Positions 1-8,167 are shown, counted from the stretch's first letter. The stretch: 61,105 bases of DNA from Bacillota bacterium (GCA_023435025.1 JAEYSE010000082.1:1-61105), one strand, 5' to 3'. Numbers and translations: made by a program. The notes: generated by a model from the sequence alone, not told the origin.

Positions 1-96
1 AACATGCTGCTCCGGAAGAATACTCCCTGTAATAGCAGTAAGAATAAAGCAAATGCGTTTCATTGCATTTCCTTTCAAAACAATTTGATTTTTCAT
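1..96 (-). CDS. Partial gene, N-terminus of an unidentified short or secreted protein
   Basis: An ATG at 96 on the minus strand has a strong ribosome binding site (GGAAAGGAG at 101-110), and the frame stays open to the window edge. The visible 32 residues start MKNQIVLKGNAMKRICFILT and run through a hydrophobic stretch (about 13-27) consistent with a signal peptide or membrane anchor. An internal Met at residue 12 is an alternative start. It diverges from dinB. I do not recognise the family. A signalling peptide is conceivable because a LytTR/GHKL pair lies nearby, but no cyclic-peptide precursor features are visible. Confidence 0.55.
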   Translation of the reverse strand, partial: MKNQIVLKGNAMKRICFILTAITGSILPEQHV

Positions 97-268
97 AAAA
101 CGCTCCTTTCCTATGGCTACTTCCCCGAAAAAGTTGGCCATATTTAAATTACGTTCCAATTATATGCATTTTATCCAATTTGTCAAGCATTTCCCAACAA
201 AGCGGTTTTCGGCAAACTCAAATGCTTCCAAGAGATTCCGTTGCTTTTTGGAGGGCAGCCTCATATAC

Positions 269-287
269 TATAATGGAACATATGTTC
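269..287 (+). promoter_or_regulatory. dinB promoter -10 and LexA (SOS) box
   Basis: A consensus -10 TATAAT lies at 269-274. A perfect palindrome GAACATATGTTC follows at 276-287 and fits the Gram-positive LexA/DinR box (GAAC-N4-GTTC). The box starts one base after the -10, so bound LexA would cover the transcription start. The -35 is weak (T-rich, around 245-251). dinB starts 25 bp downstream, so SOS control is a well-supported inference. Confidence 0.85.
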
Positions 288-311
288 TAAAATTGAGAAC
301 GGAGAGCGAAC

Positions 312-1556
312 ATGGAACGGGCGATCCTGCATGTGGATATCAACAGCTGCTATGCCAACATCGAGATTCTGCACCGGCCGGAGCTACGCGGAAAGCCGGT
401 TGTTGTTGGCGGCGACGTTGAGGCGCGCCACGGCATTGTTCTTGCAAAGAGCCAAGAGGCAAAGCCCTTTGGCATCAAAACGGGTGAGGTCATCTGGCAG
501 GCGAAACAGAAGTGCCCTGGCCTGATTGTGTTACCCCCGAATTATTCCTTGTATCTGCGCTTCAGCCGCATGATCCGCGCCTTATTCGCAGAATACACGG
601 ATCAGGTGGAGCCGTTTGGTCTGGACGAAGCCTGGCTCGACGTCACCGGCAGCCAGCACCTGTTTGGCAGCGGGGCGCAGATTGCCGAAGAAATCCGCCG
701 GCGCGTGAAGCGGGAGCTGGGTATCACGGTAAGCATAGGCGTATCATGGAACAAGATTTTTGCCAAGCTGGGCAGCGATATGAAGAAGCCCGATGCGGTA
801 ACGACTATTACCAAAGATGATTTCAAGCAGAAGGTGTGGACGCTTCCGGCGGAAGACCTGCTTTATGTTGGCCGCTCTACGCAGCACAAGCTTTATGGAC
901 GGGGGATTACCACGATTGGCGGCATTGCCGAGACTCCTTCGGATGTCCTGCATGATTGGTTCGGCAAGTGGGGGTATGTGCTCCATACCTTCGCAAACGG
1001 ATGGGATACAACGCCCGTAGCCCGCGCTGGCAACGAGGCGGTTATCAAAAGCATTGGAAACTCCACCACCACACCGCGGGATATCAATAACGCCCAGGAC
1101 GCAAAGATTGTCTTTTACAACCTGGCGGAAAGCGTGGCGGCCCGGTTGCGGGAACAGGGGTTAAAGGGCCGCACCATCCAAATTGGGGTGCGGGACAATA
1201 CGCTGATCAGTTTTGAGCGACAGTTGAAACTGCCCCAAAGCACATGTATATCCGGGGAGATTTGCGCGGCCGCCATGAAACTCTTAGAACAGAATTACCG
1301 GTGGGAGCGGCCTTTGCGCAGCATTGGCGTGAGAGCATGCGATCTTGTAAGCGCCCATGAAAACGTACAGCTGACCATGTATGGAAACGAGCAGCAGCGT
1401 GAACGGCAGGAAAGCCTGGAGCGGACCATAGACGATATCCGGCGCCGTTTCGGCCATTATGCAATCGCCCGGGCGGTGATGAGTACAGATCCCACGTTGA
1501 AACAGTTCAACGCCAAGGGCGACCACATTATTCATCCGGTCGGTTATTTTGCGTAA
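312..1556 (+). CDS. dinB: Y-family DNA polymerase IV (DinB), SOS-inducible
   Basis: This 414-residue protein is a translesion DNA polymerase of the Y family. Metal-binding acidic residues are visible as D9 in HVDINSCYANIE and D105/E106 in FGLDEAWLD, with the probable steric-gate aromatic Y14. Palm, fingers and thumb are followed by a little-finger region ending about residue 350. Length is normal for DinB. The DEAWLD and NSCYANIE variants mark the clostridial subgroup rather than the E. coli form. A LexA box overlaps the promoter, so expression should rise after DNA damage. A small gene follows 12 bp downstream, presumably in the same transcript. The canonical C-terminal clamp-binding motif is not obvious. 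Confidence 0.93.
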   Translation: MERAILHVDINSCYANIEILHRPELRGKPVVVGGDVEARHGIVLAKSQEAKPFGIKTGEVIWQAKQKCPGLIVLPPNYSLYLRFSRMIRALFAEYTDQVEPFGLDEAWLDVTGSQHLFGSGAQIAEEIRRRVKRELGITVSIGVSWNKIFAKLGSDMKKPDAVTTITKDDFKQKVWTLPAEDLLYVGRSTQHKLYGRGITTIGGIAETPSDVLHDWFGKWGYVLHTFANGWDTTPVARAGNEAVIKSIGNSTTTPRDINNAQDAKIVFYNLAESVAARLREQGLKGRTIQIGVRDNTLISFERQLKLPQSTCISGEICAAAMKLLEQNYRWERPLRSIGVRACDLVSAHENVQLTMYGNEQQRERQESLERTIDDIRRRFGHYAIARAVMSTDPTLKQFNAKGDHIIHPVGYFA

Positions 1557-1568
1557 GGGGGTGGTTAC

Positions 1569-1811
1569 ATGGCCAATAAAGAGTATATTGATGTTCTTGT
1601 GTTGATAGACAAAAACGGGAAGAAGCGCCCGTTGGGACTCGTATGGAAGGACGGACGCAGATTCTTAATTGGACGGATCCTCGATATAAGTCCTGCGGCA
1701 AGCCTTAAGGCGGGCGGAGCCGGCATACGATACACCTGCGAAGTAAATGGCAAGGCCACATTTCTTTTTGATGAAGAAGGGCGTTGGTTTGTGGAGGGGA
1801 GGGGTTCATGA
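1569..1811 (+). CDS. Small conserved protein paired with dinB
   Basis: This 80-residue protein (starts MANKEYIDVLVLIDKNGKKR) lies directly downstream of dinB, after a GGGGGTGG ribosome binding site. It has no membrane segment. The C-terminal half (KAGGAGIRYTCEVNG, then FLFDEEGRWFVE) looks like a small beta-rich domain. Firmicutes often place a small protein next to a Y-family polymerase (YolD next to UvrX/YqjW, for example). This one occupies the same position, but I cannot assign it to YolD. By position it is probably co-induced by the SOS response. A decayed copy of its C-terminal half lies at 7723-7829, so the family has duplicated locally. Function is unknown. Confidence 0.8.
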   Translation: MANKEYIDVLVLIDKNGKKRPLGLVWKDGRRFLIGRILDISPAASLKAGGAGIRYTCEVNGKATFLFDEEGRWFVEGRGS

Positions 1812-1839
1812 TAATGGTGAAGTAACCGATCATCCAAGA

Positions 1840-3111
1840 CTATGTGGCAGCTTGAAATATGAACCAGCCATCCTTAACCAAAAACCGGCATACGCCGCCG
1901 TGATTTTCCACGATACGAACCATGCTTTTCGTTCCAAAGCCATGCCCCTGTTCTTTTGATACGGGTAGGCCATCATGGAATATCGGCTCAGTCTGATAAC
2001 TGTTCCGGATGTCAATGCACAGCTTGTTATTCTTGAAATACATATACAGTTTGATATGGCGCTCATTGCTGTCCGCAATATTTTCCGTGGCTTTTATGGC
2101 GTTTTCCAAAGCGTTGGACAATAGCGAACAAAGCTCGGTGTCGCTGAACGGAAGCGAGTCGGGCAGGTTCACTTCTACCCTAAACAGGATTTCCGATTGT
2201 TTCGCTTTTGCGGCGAAAGCGGACAGGATCAAATTAACGGTTTCATTATCGCAAAAGCGAATGGGGGTGATTGCGTCCATATCAGATTGAGCCGTCCGCA
2301 GATATTCTCTGATTTCATCTATGCGTTCTTCAGAGGCCAGTCCTTGCAATAGAGCAAAATGGTGGCGCATATCATGCCGATAGGCGGCCGCGTTCTGTTG
2401 CATCTGCCGCAGGGACGCAAATTCTGTTTGCGCATGCCTAAGCTGCGTGTCCAGCATATCCCGCTCACTTTGGATGATTGCCTGTTTTTGCATTTCGGCG
2501 TAGTAAAGGAGGACAAACACAAAATAGAATGCTGCGATCGCAAAGGGCATGAACTGTACAGCCGAGCGTACTCCGCTGTACATAAAATCGGTGTACACGG
2601 TGGCAGTATAGTCGAAAAGATAGTAAAGGGCCGGCATGGCGGCGAACAGCAAGCAGGATTTTACGGAGCGACCCATCAGATACCGCGCAGATTTCACTAC
2701 ATACTTTTGCAGAACATAGTACATCAAAAACGCGGTAGTGATATAACCGAGATGGTCAGCGGAAGCAGTATTGAATACTTCGCCCGCGACTGCGCCAATC
2801 CACCGCGGGGGCTGGCAGCACAGAAAAGATACAAACACGCTTGTCAGCGAAACCAGCCATGAGCGATTTAAGTATATGACAATAAAAACAAAAACCGGCA
2901 GATGGGAAAGCAGCGGGTATATCTTGATTGTCGTATCCATGCCAAAGAGCAATAAACTTGCGACCTGCAGTATAAAGAAAACTGCCGTAAAGCACCCCAG
3001 AGCCAGATAATTCTTCCGTGTGCGCTCCATACCGGCAAAACTGATCGAAACCACCGTGCCGAATACTAGGGCGACCAGATAGCGGGAGAATGCAATGACA
3101 GTTTCTATCAT
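1840..3111 (-). CDS. GHKL-domain sensor histidine kinase (AgrC/peptide-sensor type)
   Basis: This 423-residue membrane kinase has about six hydrophobic segments in residues 1-205, then a short coiled-coil linker (about 205-240). The phosphoacceptor is H246 in RHDMRHHF. The ATPase domain shows an N-box at about 330-341 (LLSNALENAIKA) and a G-box GHGFGTKSM near the end. This architecture is that of AgrC-like kinases that sense peptides or other extracellular signals and phosphorylate LytTR-type regulators. It follows the regulator gene with a 4-bp gap, so the two form one operon read leftwards. Its normal phosphorylation partner is unclear because that regulator lacks a full receiver domain. 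Confidence 0.9.
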   Translation of the reverse strand: MIETVIAFSRYLVALVFGTVVSISFAGMERTRKNYLALGCFTAVFFILQVASLLLFGMDTTIKIYPLLSHLPVFVFIVIYLNRSWLVSLTSVFVSFLCCQPPRWIGAVAGEVFNTASADHLGYITTAFLMYYVLQKYVVKSARYLMGRSVKSCLLFAAMPALYYLFDYTATVYTDFMYSGVRSAVQFMPFAIAAFYFVFVLLYYAEMQKQAIIQSERDMLDTQLRHAQTEFASLRQMQQNAAAYRHDMRHHFALLQGLASEERIDEIREYLRTAQSDMDAITPIRFCDNETVNLILSAFAAKAKQSEILFRVEVNLPDSLPFSDTELCSLLSNALENAIKATENIADSNERHIKLYMYFKNNKLCIDIRNSYQTEPIFHDGLPVSKEQGHGFGTKSMVRIVENHGGVCRFLVKDGWFIFQAAT

Positions 3112-3115
3112 ATAT

Positions 3116-3502
3116 TTATTCCCCCTCCATTAGAAAATCCAAATACTGCTGCTTAATCTCCCGCGCCTTGCCCTGCGCAATGGGAACGGACGAGAGTGTC
3201 TGCAATATCACCTGATTATTCCGAATAGCATCCACATATTGCATATTAAAGATGAAAGCTCGGTGGGGCTTGATAAATTGACCGTACTTGAGAAGATTGT
3301 CGCAGACAGAGGAAAAGGAATCCATGCATTCGATTACCTTGCCGGAGCGAATATGATACAACACATATCTGCCGATGACCTCAGCAAAAACCAAATGAGA
3401 GATCAGGATTCGTTGAATGCCTTCATTGTTTTTCACGATAATGAGCTGCCCCATGTTGGATAACTCGTTGAAATTGTCGTCACAGACGGCAAGATGTACC
3501 AT
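3116..3502 (-). CDS. LytTR DNA-binding regulator with most of the receiver domain deleted
   Basis: The 128-residue product starts MVHLAVCDDNFNELSNM, the first strand and acidic pair of a response-regulator receiver. It then passes directly into a LytTR DNA-binding domain (IIVKNNEGIQRILISHLVFAEV, ending QQYLDFLMEGE). Normal relatives are about 240 residues, so roughly 110 residues, including the phosphoacceptor Asp and the conserved Lys, are absent in frame. I chose the start at 3502 because a G-rich ribosome binding site precedes it. An upstream in-frame ATG at 3532 lacks one. The DNA-binding part looks intact, so the protein may bind DNA without phosphorylation control. The cognate kinase gene follows immediately. 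Confidence 0.85.
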   Translation of the reverse strand: MVHLAVCDDNFNELSNMGQLIIVKNNEGIQRILISHLVFAEVIGRYVLYHIRSGKVIECMDSFSSVCDNLLKYGQFIKPHRAFIFNMQYVDAIRNNQVILQTLSSVPIAQGKAREIKQQYLDFLMEGE

Positions 3503-3535
3503 AGGCCCCCCCTGCATCCATATATCCCACAAATT

Positions 3536-3564
3536 AATATACCATGCACTTCAAATTCCGTAAA
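3536..3564 (-). promoter_or_regulatory. Candidate sigma-A promoter for the LytTR/kinase operon
   Basis: On the minus strand, TTTACG (3559-3564) and TATATT (3536-3541) are separated by 17 bp, about 35 bp upstream of the regulator start. The match is moderate. Confidence 0.4.
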
Positions 3565-3821
3565 ACCATGTTTCGACATTTTTCGGGAAGCAGACGATTT
3601 ATCCTGACCGCCTGCGGCGAAAATACCGGAGCAGCAGCCAAACGCACAAGGACTACGCGAAAATGCATCCGGTCGCATTGCTGCGTTTGCTGCCGGGAGA
3701 TAAGTATACCTCTCCCCGAAAATGGATTTTCTATGCTCTTAAAACAGCAGTTCGGGGTGGACAGCCTCATGGCCCATTGACTTTCGTATACGGACTTAAA
3801 GACGGGTATAATAATATTTAA
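3564..3821 (+). pseudogene. Possible 3' remnant of a protein-coding gene, no start codon
   Basis: An open frame of 85 codons begins straight after a stop codon and ends at TAA 3819-3821. It has no usable start near a ribosome binding site. The translation has protein-like composition, with segments such as HKDYAKMHPVALLRLLPGDK and GPLTFVYGLKDGYNNI, and looks like the C-terminus of an enzyme, perhaps a glycosyltransferase. I cannot confirm a family. It overlaps the probable promoter of the leftward LytTR operon, so it is unlikely to be a working gene. Confidence 0.3.
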
Positions 3822-3867
3822 AAATGAAATTTACAAGTATCGGCATTGCAAAATCACGCAAAAATCA

Positions 3868-3896
3868 TTGACATAACAAAACAAATAGACTAGAAT
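3868..3896 (+). promoter_or_regulatory. Sigma-A promoter of the DUF2294 gene
   Basis: A perfect -35 TTGACA (3868-3873) is followed after 17 bp by TAGAAT (3891-3896). A GGGGAG ribosome binding site lies just before the ATG at 3923. Confidence 0.85.
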
Positions 3897-3922
3897 ATGA
3901 ATTGTATTGGGGAGAATAATTC

Positions 3923-4288
3923 ATGACTAAAGGTCAATTGGAAGCAAAGATCAGTGAAGCGATAAGCAAATTCGAAGTAGAGTACATGGGCAGGGGCCCA
4001 AAGTCGATACGTACCTTTATAGTCAAGGACTTGATTGTGGTAAGATTGTCGGGATTTTTAAGCCCATCCGAGCAGAAGCTGACCGACACTCCGGCAGGAA
4101 TTGAGCTCTTCAAAACAATGCGTTCTTCGCTGTTTGAAGGCGGGAGAGGATATCTGGAAACATTGATTACGGAAGTGGTCGATGTAGCCATCGTCAGCAC
4201 CCATTCGGACATCAGCACCAAAACCGGGGAAAAGATTATTGTAATCACGGTGGACCGTGATATTGAAGAAATGGTTACCAAAAAATAA
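3923..4288 (+). CDS. DUF2294 family protein
   Basis: This 121-residue soluble protein matches the DUF2294 family in length and motifs: an N-terminal MTKGQLEAKISEAISKFEVE, an EYMGRGPKSIRTFIV segment, and the HSDISTKTGEKIIVITVDRD stretch near the C-terminus. Molecular function is not established. It has a strong promoter of its own and a good intrinsic terminator straight after it, so it is mainly expressed as a single-gene unit. The next gene begins only 17 bp past the terminator. Confidence 0.85.
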   Translation: MTKGQLEAKISEAISKFEVEYMGRGPKSIRTFIVKDLIVVRLSGFLSPSEQKLTDTPAGIELFKTMRSSLFEGGRGYLETLITEVVDVAIVSTHSDISTKTGEKIIVITVDRDIEEMVTKK

Positions 4289-4331
4289 TTTCGGAAGACG
4301 GACCAAATTAGCAAAGCTAAGTTGAAAGTAA

Positions 4332-4373
4332 GCCGATATGCCAAACGTTATTTGGCATATCGGCGTTTTTTTT
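4332..4373 (+). terminator. Intrinsic terminator in the DUF2294-DUF4914 gap
   Basis: A perfect 14-bp stem (4332-4345 with 4351-4364), a 5-nt loop and a run of eight T (4366-4373). The next ribosome binding site and ATG (4391) follow at once with no room for a separate promoter. Expression of the next gene therefore needs read-through or a promoter further upstream, and the hairpin may act as an attenuator. Confidence 0.88.
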
Positions 4374-4390
4374 AGAAAGGATTTTGTTAC

Positions 4391-6334
4391 ATGCAGGCGA
4401 ATATGGGTCAATTGAGCACGGTCAAACCGTATTATCCAGATCAACAAACGATCAAGCAGCGGGTTATGGCAAAGCTTCGCCTCCCGGGCGATGTCGCGCT
4501 TCTGCTGAATTGGAGCAAGAGCATCATCTGCCCCAATTCAAGAGAAGAATTGATCAGCCTCTCTCTCGGCGGTGCGCAGAACACAAGCTACAACGTTGCA
4601 TATGAGGTTGGAGATAGCGAGCCGAGGCTGGAGGCAACCGTGGTGCGGTGCAAAAACGGTATTGTCGTGAACTACACGGAAGACTATATGCGAAGGCGCG
4701 ACCCGGACTGCCTGGTTGTGGGCGACGACGGTGAAACGGATAAAGCGAGATACGTCGATGTATACGGAGAGCCGTTTAAGCCTCTGCGGCAGGCGACCCT
4801 TGATTGGCTCAAGGGCCAAGAACTCATTTTGATGCCATTTATGGCTGGCGGATCTGAGTTTGGCTATGATTCACTTTTGGTTGCGCCGCTGAATGCCGCA
4901 TTTTTCGCAGGCGCGCTTGCGGACCTGCAGGGTTTTCTGCCCTTGGATGCTGTACATGATGGCTTTCAACCCAAGTCGATTATCTACCTTGCGCCGACGT
5001 TCCGGCACACCCACTTCAACGGCAAGCAGATTGTTGTGCACAACAGGCTCAAAGACCTGCACGAAGTGTTTTCCTATAACCTGTACCCGGGCCCAAGCGC
5101 TAAGAAGGGCATTTACGGTGTCCTACTGAACATCGGTGAGCGGGAAGGCTGGGTCACGGCGCATGCTTCCACGGTCAAGGTCGTTACCCCGTATGACAAC
5201 GAGATTGTCATCATGCACGAAGGGGCTTCGGGCGGCGGCAAAAGTGAGATGATAGAGAACATCCACAAGCAACCCGATGGCAGGATTATGCTCGGGCAAA
5301 ATCTTATAACTGGCGAAAAGACCTACATGGAACTCTCTGATTCGTGTACGCTCCGCCCTGTCACGGACGATATGGCGTTGTGCCACCCTGCCATGCAAAA
5401 CGGCAGCAGGAGGCTTGTTGTAAAGGATGCGGAACAAGGCTGGTTCCTGCGCTTAGACCATATCAAGCAGTATGGCACATCGCCCCAGTACGAAAAAATA
5501 CTGACGCAGCCGCAGGAGCCCCTTGTGTTTTTAAATATCCAGGGCGTTGAAGGCGCTACCTGCCTTGTTTGGGAACATACGCCTGATTCGGACGGGAAAC
5601 CCTGCCCCAACCCGCGCGTTATTCTTCCCCGGCGTCTTGTGCCGGATATTGTGGAGGAAGCCGTTGAGGTTGACGTCCGCAGCTTTGGCGTGCGCACGCC
5701 CATGAGCACAAGGGACAATCCTTCCTATGGAATTTTAGGGATGCTGCACATCCTTCCGCCTTCGCTCGCCTGGCTGTGGAGGCTTGTTGCGCCGCGCGGC
5801 TTCAACAACCCCAGCATTATCGATTCAGCCGGTATGACAAGCGAAGGTGTGGGCTCCTATTGGCCCTTTGCAACCGGAAAGCGCATCAAACAGGCAAATC
5901 TTTTGCTGGATCAGATTGTAAAGACGTCCCGCACCAGATACGTTCTGATTCCTAACCAGCATATTGGCGCATATAAGGTTGGATTCATGCCGCAGTGGAT
6001 CGCGCGCGAATACATTGCGCGTCGCGGAAGCGCGAAGTTCAAGCCAGAGCATCTTGTGGAAGCCCCTTGCCAGCTCCTTGGGTTCTGCCTTGACTCGCTG
6101 AAGCTGGATGGGCAATTTGTCCGCAAGCACTTCTTGCAGCCTGAAATGCAGGCTCAGTTGGGCACAGATGGATATATGGCGGGCGCTAAGATGCTGACGG
6201 ACTTTTTTAAGAGCGAAGCGGAAAAATACAACACAGAGGCGCTGCATCCTTTGGGCAGACAAATCATTGCCTGCCTGCTGCAGGACGCGCCGCTCTCGCA
6301 ATATATTGATTTGATTCCCATGCGTTCTTATTAA
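4391..6334 (+). CDS. DUF4914 protein, PEP-carboxykinase-like P-loop enzyme
   Basis: The 647-residue protein matches the DUF4914 family in length and layout. A phosphate-binding loop EGASGGGKSEM at residues 277-287 resembles the kinase-1a loop of phosphoenolpyruvate carboxykinases and HPr kinases. It has no signal peptide or membrane segment. The conserved C-terminal region contains IPNQHIGAYKVGFMPQWIAR. The biochemical reaction is unknown to me; nucleotide-dependent phosphoryl or carboxyl transfer is inferred from the loop only. A permease-like gene follows after 73 bp, which suggests joint transport and metabolism of one substrate. A terminator hairpin lies in its leader. Confidence 0.82.
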   Translation: MQANMGQLSTVKPYYPDQQTIKQRVMAKLRLPGDVALLLNWSKSIICPNSREELISLSLGGAQNTSYNVAYEVGDSEPRLEATVVRCKNGIVVNYTEDYMRRRDPDCLVVGDDGETDKARYVDVYGEPFKPLRQATLDWLKGQELILMPFMAGGSEFGYDSLLVAPLNAAFFAGALADLQGFLPLDAVHDGFQPKSIIYLAPTFRHTHFNGKQIVVHNRLKDLHEVFSYNLYPGPSAKKGIYGVLLNIGEREGWVTAHASTVKVVTPYDNEIVIMHEGASGGGKSEMIENIHKQPDGRIMLGQNLITGEKTYMELSDSCTLRPVTDDMALCHPAMQNGSRRLVVKDAEQGWFLRLDHIKQYGTSPQYEKILTQPQEPLVFLNIQGVEGATCLVWEHTPDSDGKPCPNPRVILPRRLVPDIVEEAVEVDVRSFGVRTPMSTRDNPSYGILGMLHILPPSLAWLWRLVAPRGFNNPSIIDSAGMTSEGVGSYWPFATGKRIKQANLLLDQIVKTSRTRYVLIPNQHIGAYKVGFMPQWIAREYIARRGSAKFKPEHLVEAPCQLLGFCLDSLKLDGQFVRKHFLQPEMQAQLGTDGYMAGAKMLTDFFKSEAEKYNTEALHPLGRQIIACLLQDAPLSQYIDLIPMRSY

Positions 6335-6347
6335 TACGCAAGCTAAG

Positions 6348-6386
6348 GAAGCATCCTCGGCCGGATAAAACGGGCGGGGATGCTTC
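6348..6386 (+). other. Stem-loop between the DUF4914 gene and the permease gene
   Basis: A 12-bp stem with one G-U pair joins 6348-6359 and 6375-6386 around a 15-nt loop. There is no T-run, so it is more likely an mRNA stabiliser or processing element than a terminator. Confidence 0.6.
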
Positions 6387-6407
6387 AATGTTGTGAGGTG
6401 GCAGGCC

Positions 6408-7619
6408 ATGAGTATCAGAAAAGAACATATCAATTCGATCAAAATGATCGACATCATACCTGCACTTTCCGGATTGATCGGAAAAGTAGCGCTCGCATCA
6501 TCATTTGCTTTTATGTGGGCGCATGAGTTTTCCATCGGTGCCCCGCATTTTGTGCTTGAAAATGTGAGGCTGGAAATATTCATCGGCAGTTTGATAGCGT
6601 TGCTGTCCGCGTTTCTGCTCAAGAGTGTTTCTCCTGCGGGAACACTGGCTCCGCTGATCGTACTGATACCGATTATGGCAAAATCTGGCGTACATCCATT
6701 TGTTTTAAGTATTCTTGTTGGTTTGTTTGGCATGATTGGCGTAAAAACCGGGCTCTTAGGGAAGCTGATTAAACTTGCGGGTACTGTCAGCAAAGCAAGC
6801 CTTGCGATTGCTTTTGGCATGTCCGGCATCGTTTTGTCACTTCAGAAGCTATTGCATTTTTTCAGAGAACACTTTCTTCTACTGGTTCTGATATTACTCT
6901 TGCTGTCAGTTGCTTATTTTGTGCTGATAAAGCGGCAGAAGAGTTGGCTGATCATACTGATCGCTGCGGCGGTCTCGATATTGTTATCTTTCATACCTGG
7001 CTATGGCATCACACCGGCTGTGCATTTTGGATTACCCAACATGAACCCGTTCTATTGGTGGACTGAATTGTGGGGCATTGGATTTGGCCTGGATGTTTTA
7101 ACAATATTCCGGACACTGCCTTTTGCGTTGTTCGTTGTTTTTATATGGAGTATTGATACGGTGTCGATCCAAACAATTATTTATGCGGAAGAAAAAGAAG
7201 CAACAGAGGTGCTAAAGACCGAAGAATCCTTTCTTGTGGCCTCTGCTAGAAATATGATAGGCGGCATATGTGGCGGAGCGCAAACGAGCGCGCTCTGGCG
7301 CAGTTTTTTAATTCCACTGTATCACATAGGACGCCCCATTCGGCCTGCAGCTATTTTGCTTGGTTTATTAGGCATAGCTGTTAGCGTTACGGCAGTTTCG
7401 ATTTCTTACCTTTCCTATACGCCTATGGTTTGGACGGTGCTGTTATTTGGCGTCTTTTTACCGTTTGCGATTGTGGGCGTAAAAAACTTTATAAAAATTG
7501 AGGGATTCAAATATAAAATTTGTGTTGCAGTATTATCCGTAACCGGCATATTCATCACGCCGATATTGGCCGGAATCTCTGGAATAATGATAGACAGCAT
7601 AGGCCAACGCAAGAAATAG
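6408..7619 (+). CDS. Multi-pass membrane protein, permease-like (DUF3360 / NCS2-SulP style)
   Basis: The 403-residue protein is hydrophobic throughout, with 10-12 probable membrane segments. The start at 6408 is chosen because GTGAGGTGG (6393-6401) is its ribosome binding site. Features include a glycine-rich segment SILVGLFGMIGVKTGLLGKL and a conserved loop ARNMIGGICGGAQTSALWRS, reminiscent of the NCS2/SulP transporter fold. My best family guess is DUF3360, from memory and unverified. The substrate is unknown. It follows the DUF4914 gene and is probably cotranscribed. No terminator is visible after it. Confidence 0.7.
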   Translation: MSIRKEHINSIKMIDIIPALSGLIGKVALASSFAFMWAHEFSIGAPHFVLENVRLEIFIGSLIALLSAFLLKSVSPAGTLAPLIVLIPIMAKSGVHPFVLSILVGLFGMIGVKTGLLGKLIKLAGTVSKASLAIAFGMSGIVLSLQKLLHFFREHFLLLVLILLLLSVAYFVLIKRQKSWLIILIAAAVSILLSFIPGYGITPAVHFGLPNMNPFYWWTELWGIGFGLDVLTIFRTLPFALFVVFIWSIDTVSIQTIIYAEEKEATEVLKTEESFLVASARNMIGGICGGAQTSALWRSFLIPLYHIGRPIRPAAILLGLLGIAVSVTAVSISYLSYTPMVWTVLLFGVFLPFAIVGVKNFIKIEGFKYKICVAVLSVTGIFITPILAGISGIMIDSIGQRKK

Positions 7620-7722
7620 GGGTTTTCGCTGATAACGAGCTTTGGCAGCATCCATGCATAGCCCGTGCGCAAACAAACTCGCGGTAGTGCTTGCATAATC
7701 CGACGACAACGTTGGAATTGTA

Positions 7723-7829
7723 CGCAACAAAGCCGGAGGGGCGGGGGTACGCTATACCTGCGAGATAGGCGGGAAAGTATATTCCTTTTTGATGAGGAGG
7801 GAAGATGGTTTGTGGAGCGGTCGGAGTAA
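7723..7829 (+). pseudogene. Decayed C-terminal copy of the dinB-partner gene
   Basis: Translating from 7723 gives RNKAGGAGVRYTCEIGGKVY, closely matching KAGGAGIRYTCEVNGK of the intact gene at 1569-1811. One base lost in the T-run near 7786-7790 shifts the frame; after it, DEEGRWFVERSE and a stop again match DEEGRWFVEGRGS. The N-terminal half and any start codon are missing. It is a clear gene fragment, orphaned from any polymerase gene and sitting at the edge of the acquired AIPR segment. Confidence 0.8.
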
Positions 7830-8167
7830 CTTTTAGGTGTATTTGCGGTGGCGGGTACCATCCGGCCTAATGCGAAGATCTATAACGACCTGCTTGTGGC
7901 CAAATTTATAGCAGAGGTGGCATCGTCAGGGAGTTCGGTTTTGTATTTGCGCCAGAGCTTATGGAATACTTCCTTTGCTGTTAATCACAACAAATTTATC
8001 AAATTCACTTAAGAAAATCAAGATTTCATTGAAGGTGGTTTTGTAAACAGTCTGGTTGAGAGATATTACTCCAATATTTTAGATTATTACCTTGAAATAC
8101 ATAGTGCTATGCACCAATTTATGTTATTGTATATAAAACGACAAAAACATCATATGGGGTAGCAAAT
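7830..8167. other. Non-coding junction into the AT-rich AIPR island
   Basis: No gene is visible. A short open stretch at about 7874-8011 (AKIYNDLLVAKFIAEVA and on) has no start codon and may be another gene fragment. Base composition turns strongly AT-rich from about 7975. At 8051-8062 the sequence TCTGGTTGAGAG matches the 3' acceptor end of the tRNA-Pro gene at 10738-10811 in 11 of 12 bases, a possible attachment-site remnant. The AIPR promoter should lie in the last 100 bases. Confidence 0.45.

Noticed and set aside
1..96. AgrD-type signalling peptide upstream of dinB
   Set aside because: The visible 32 residues show no Cys/Ser ring residue or charged tail in the expected place and the gene is cut by the window edge.
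5825..6829. A 334-codon minus-strand frame
   Set aside because: It spans two rightward genes and their hairpin, with no start signal.
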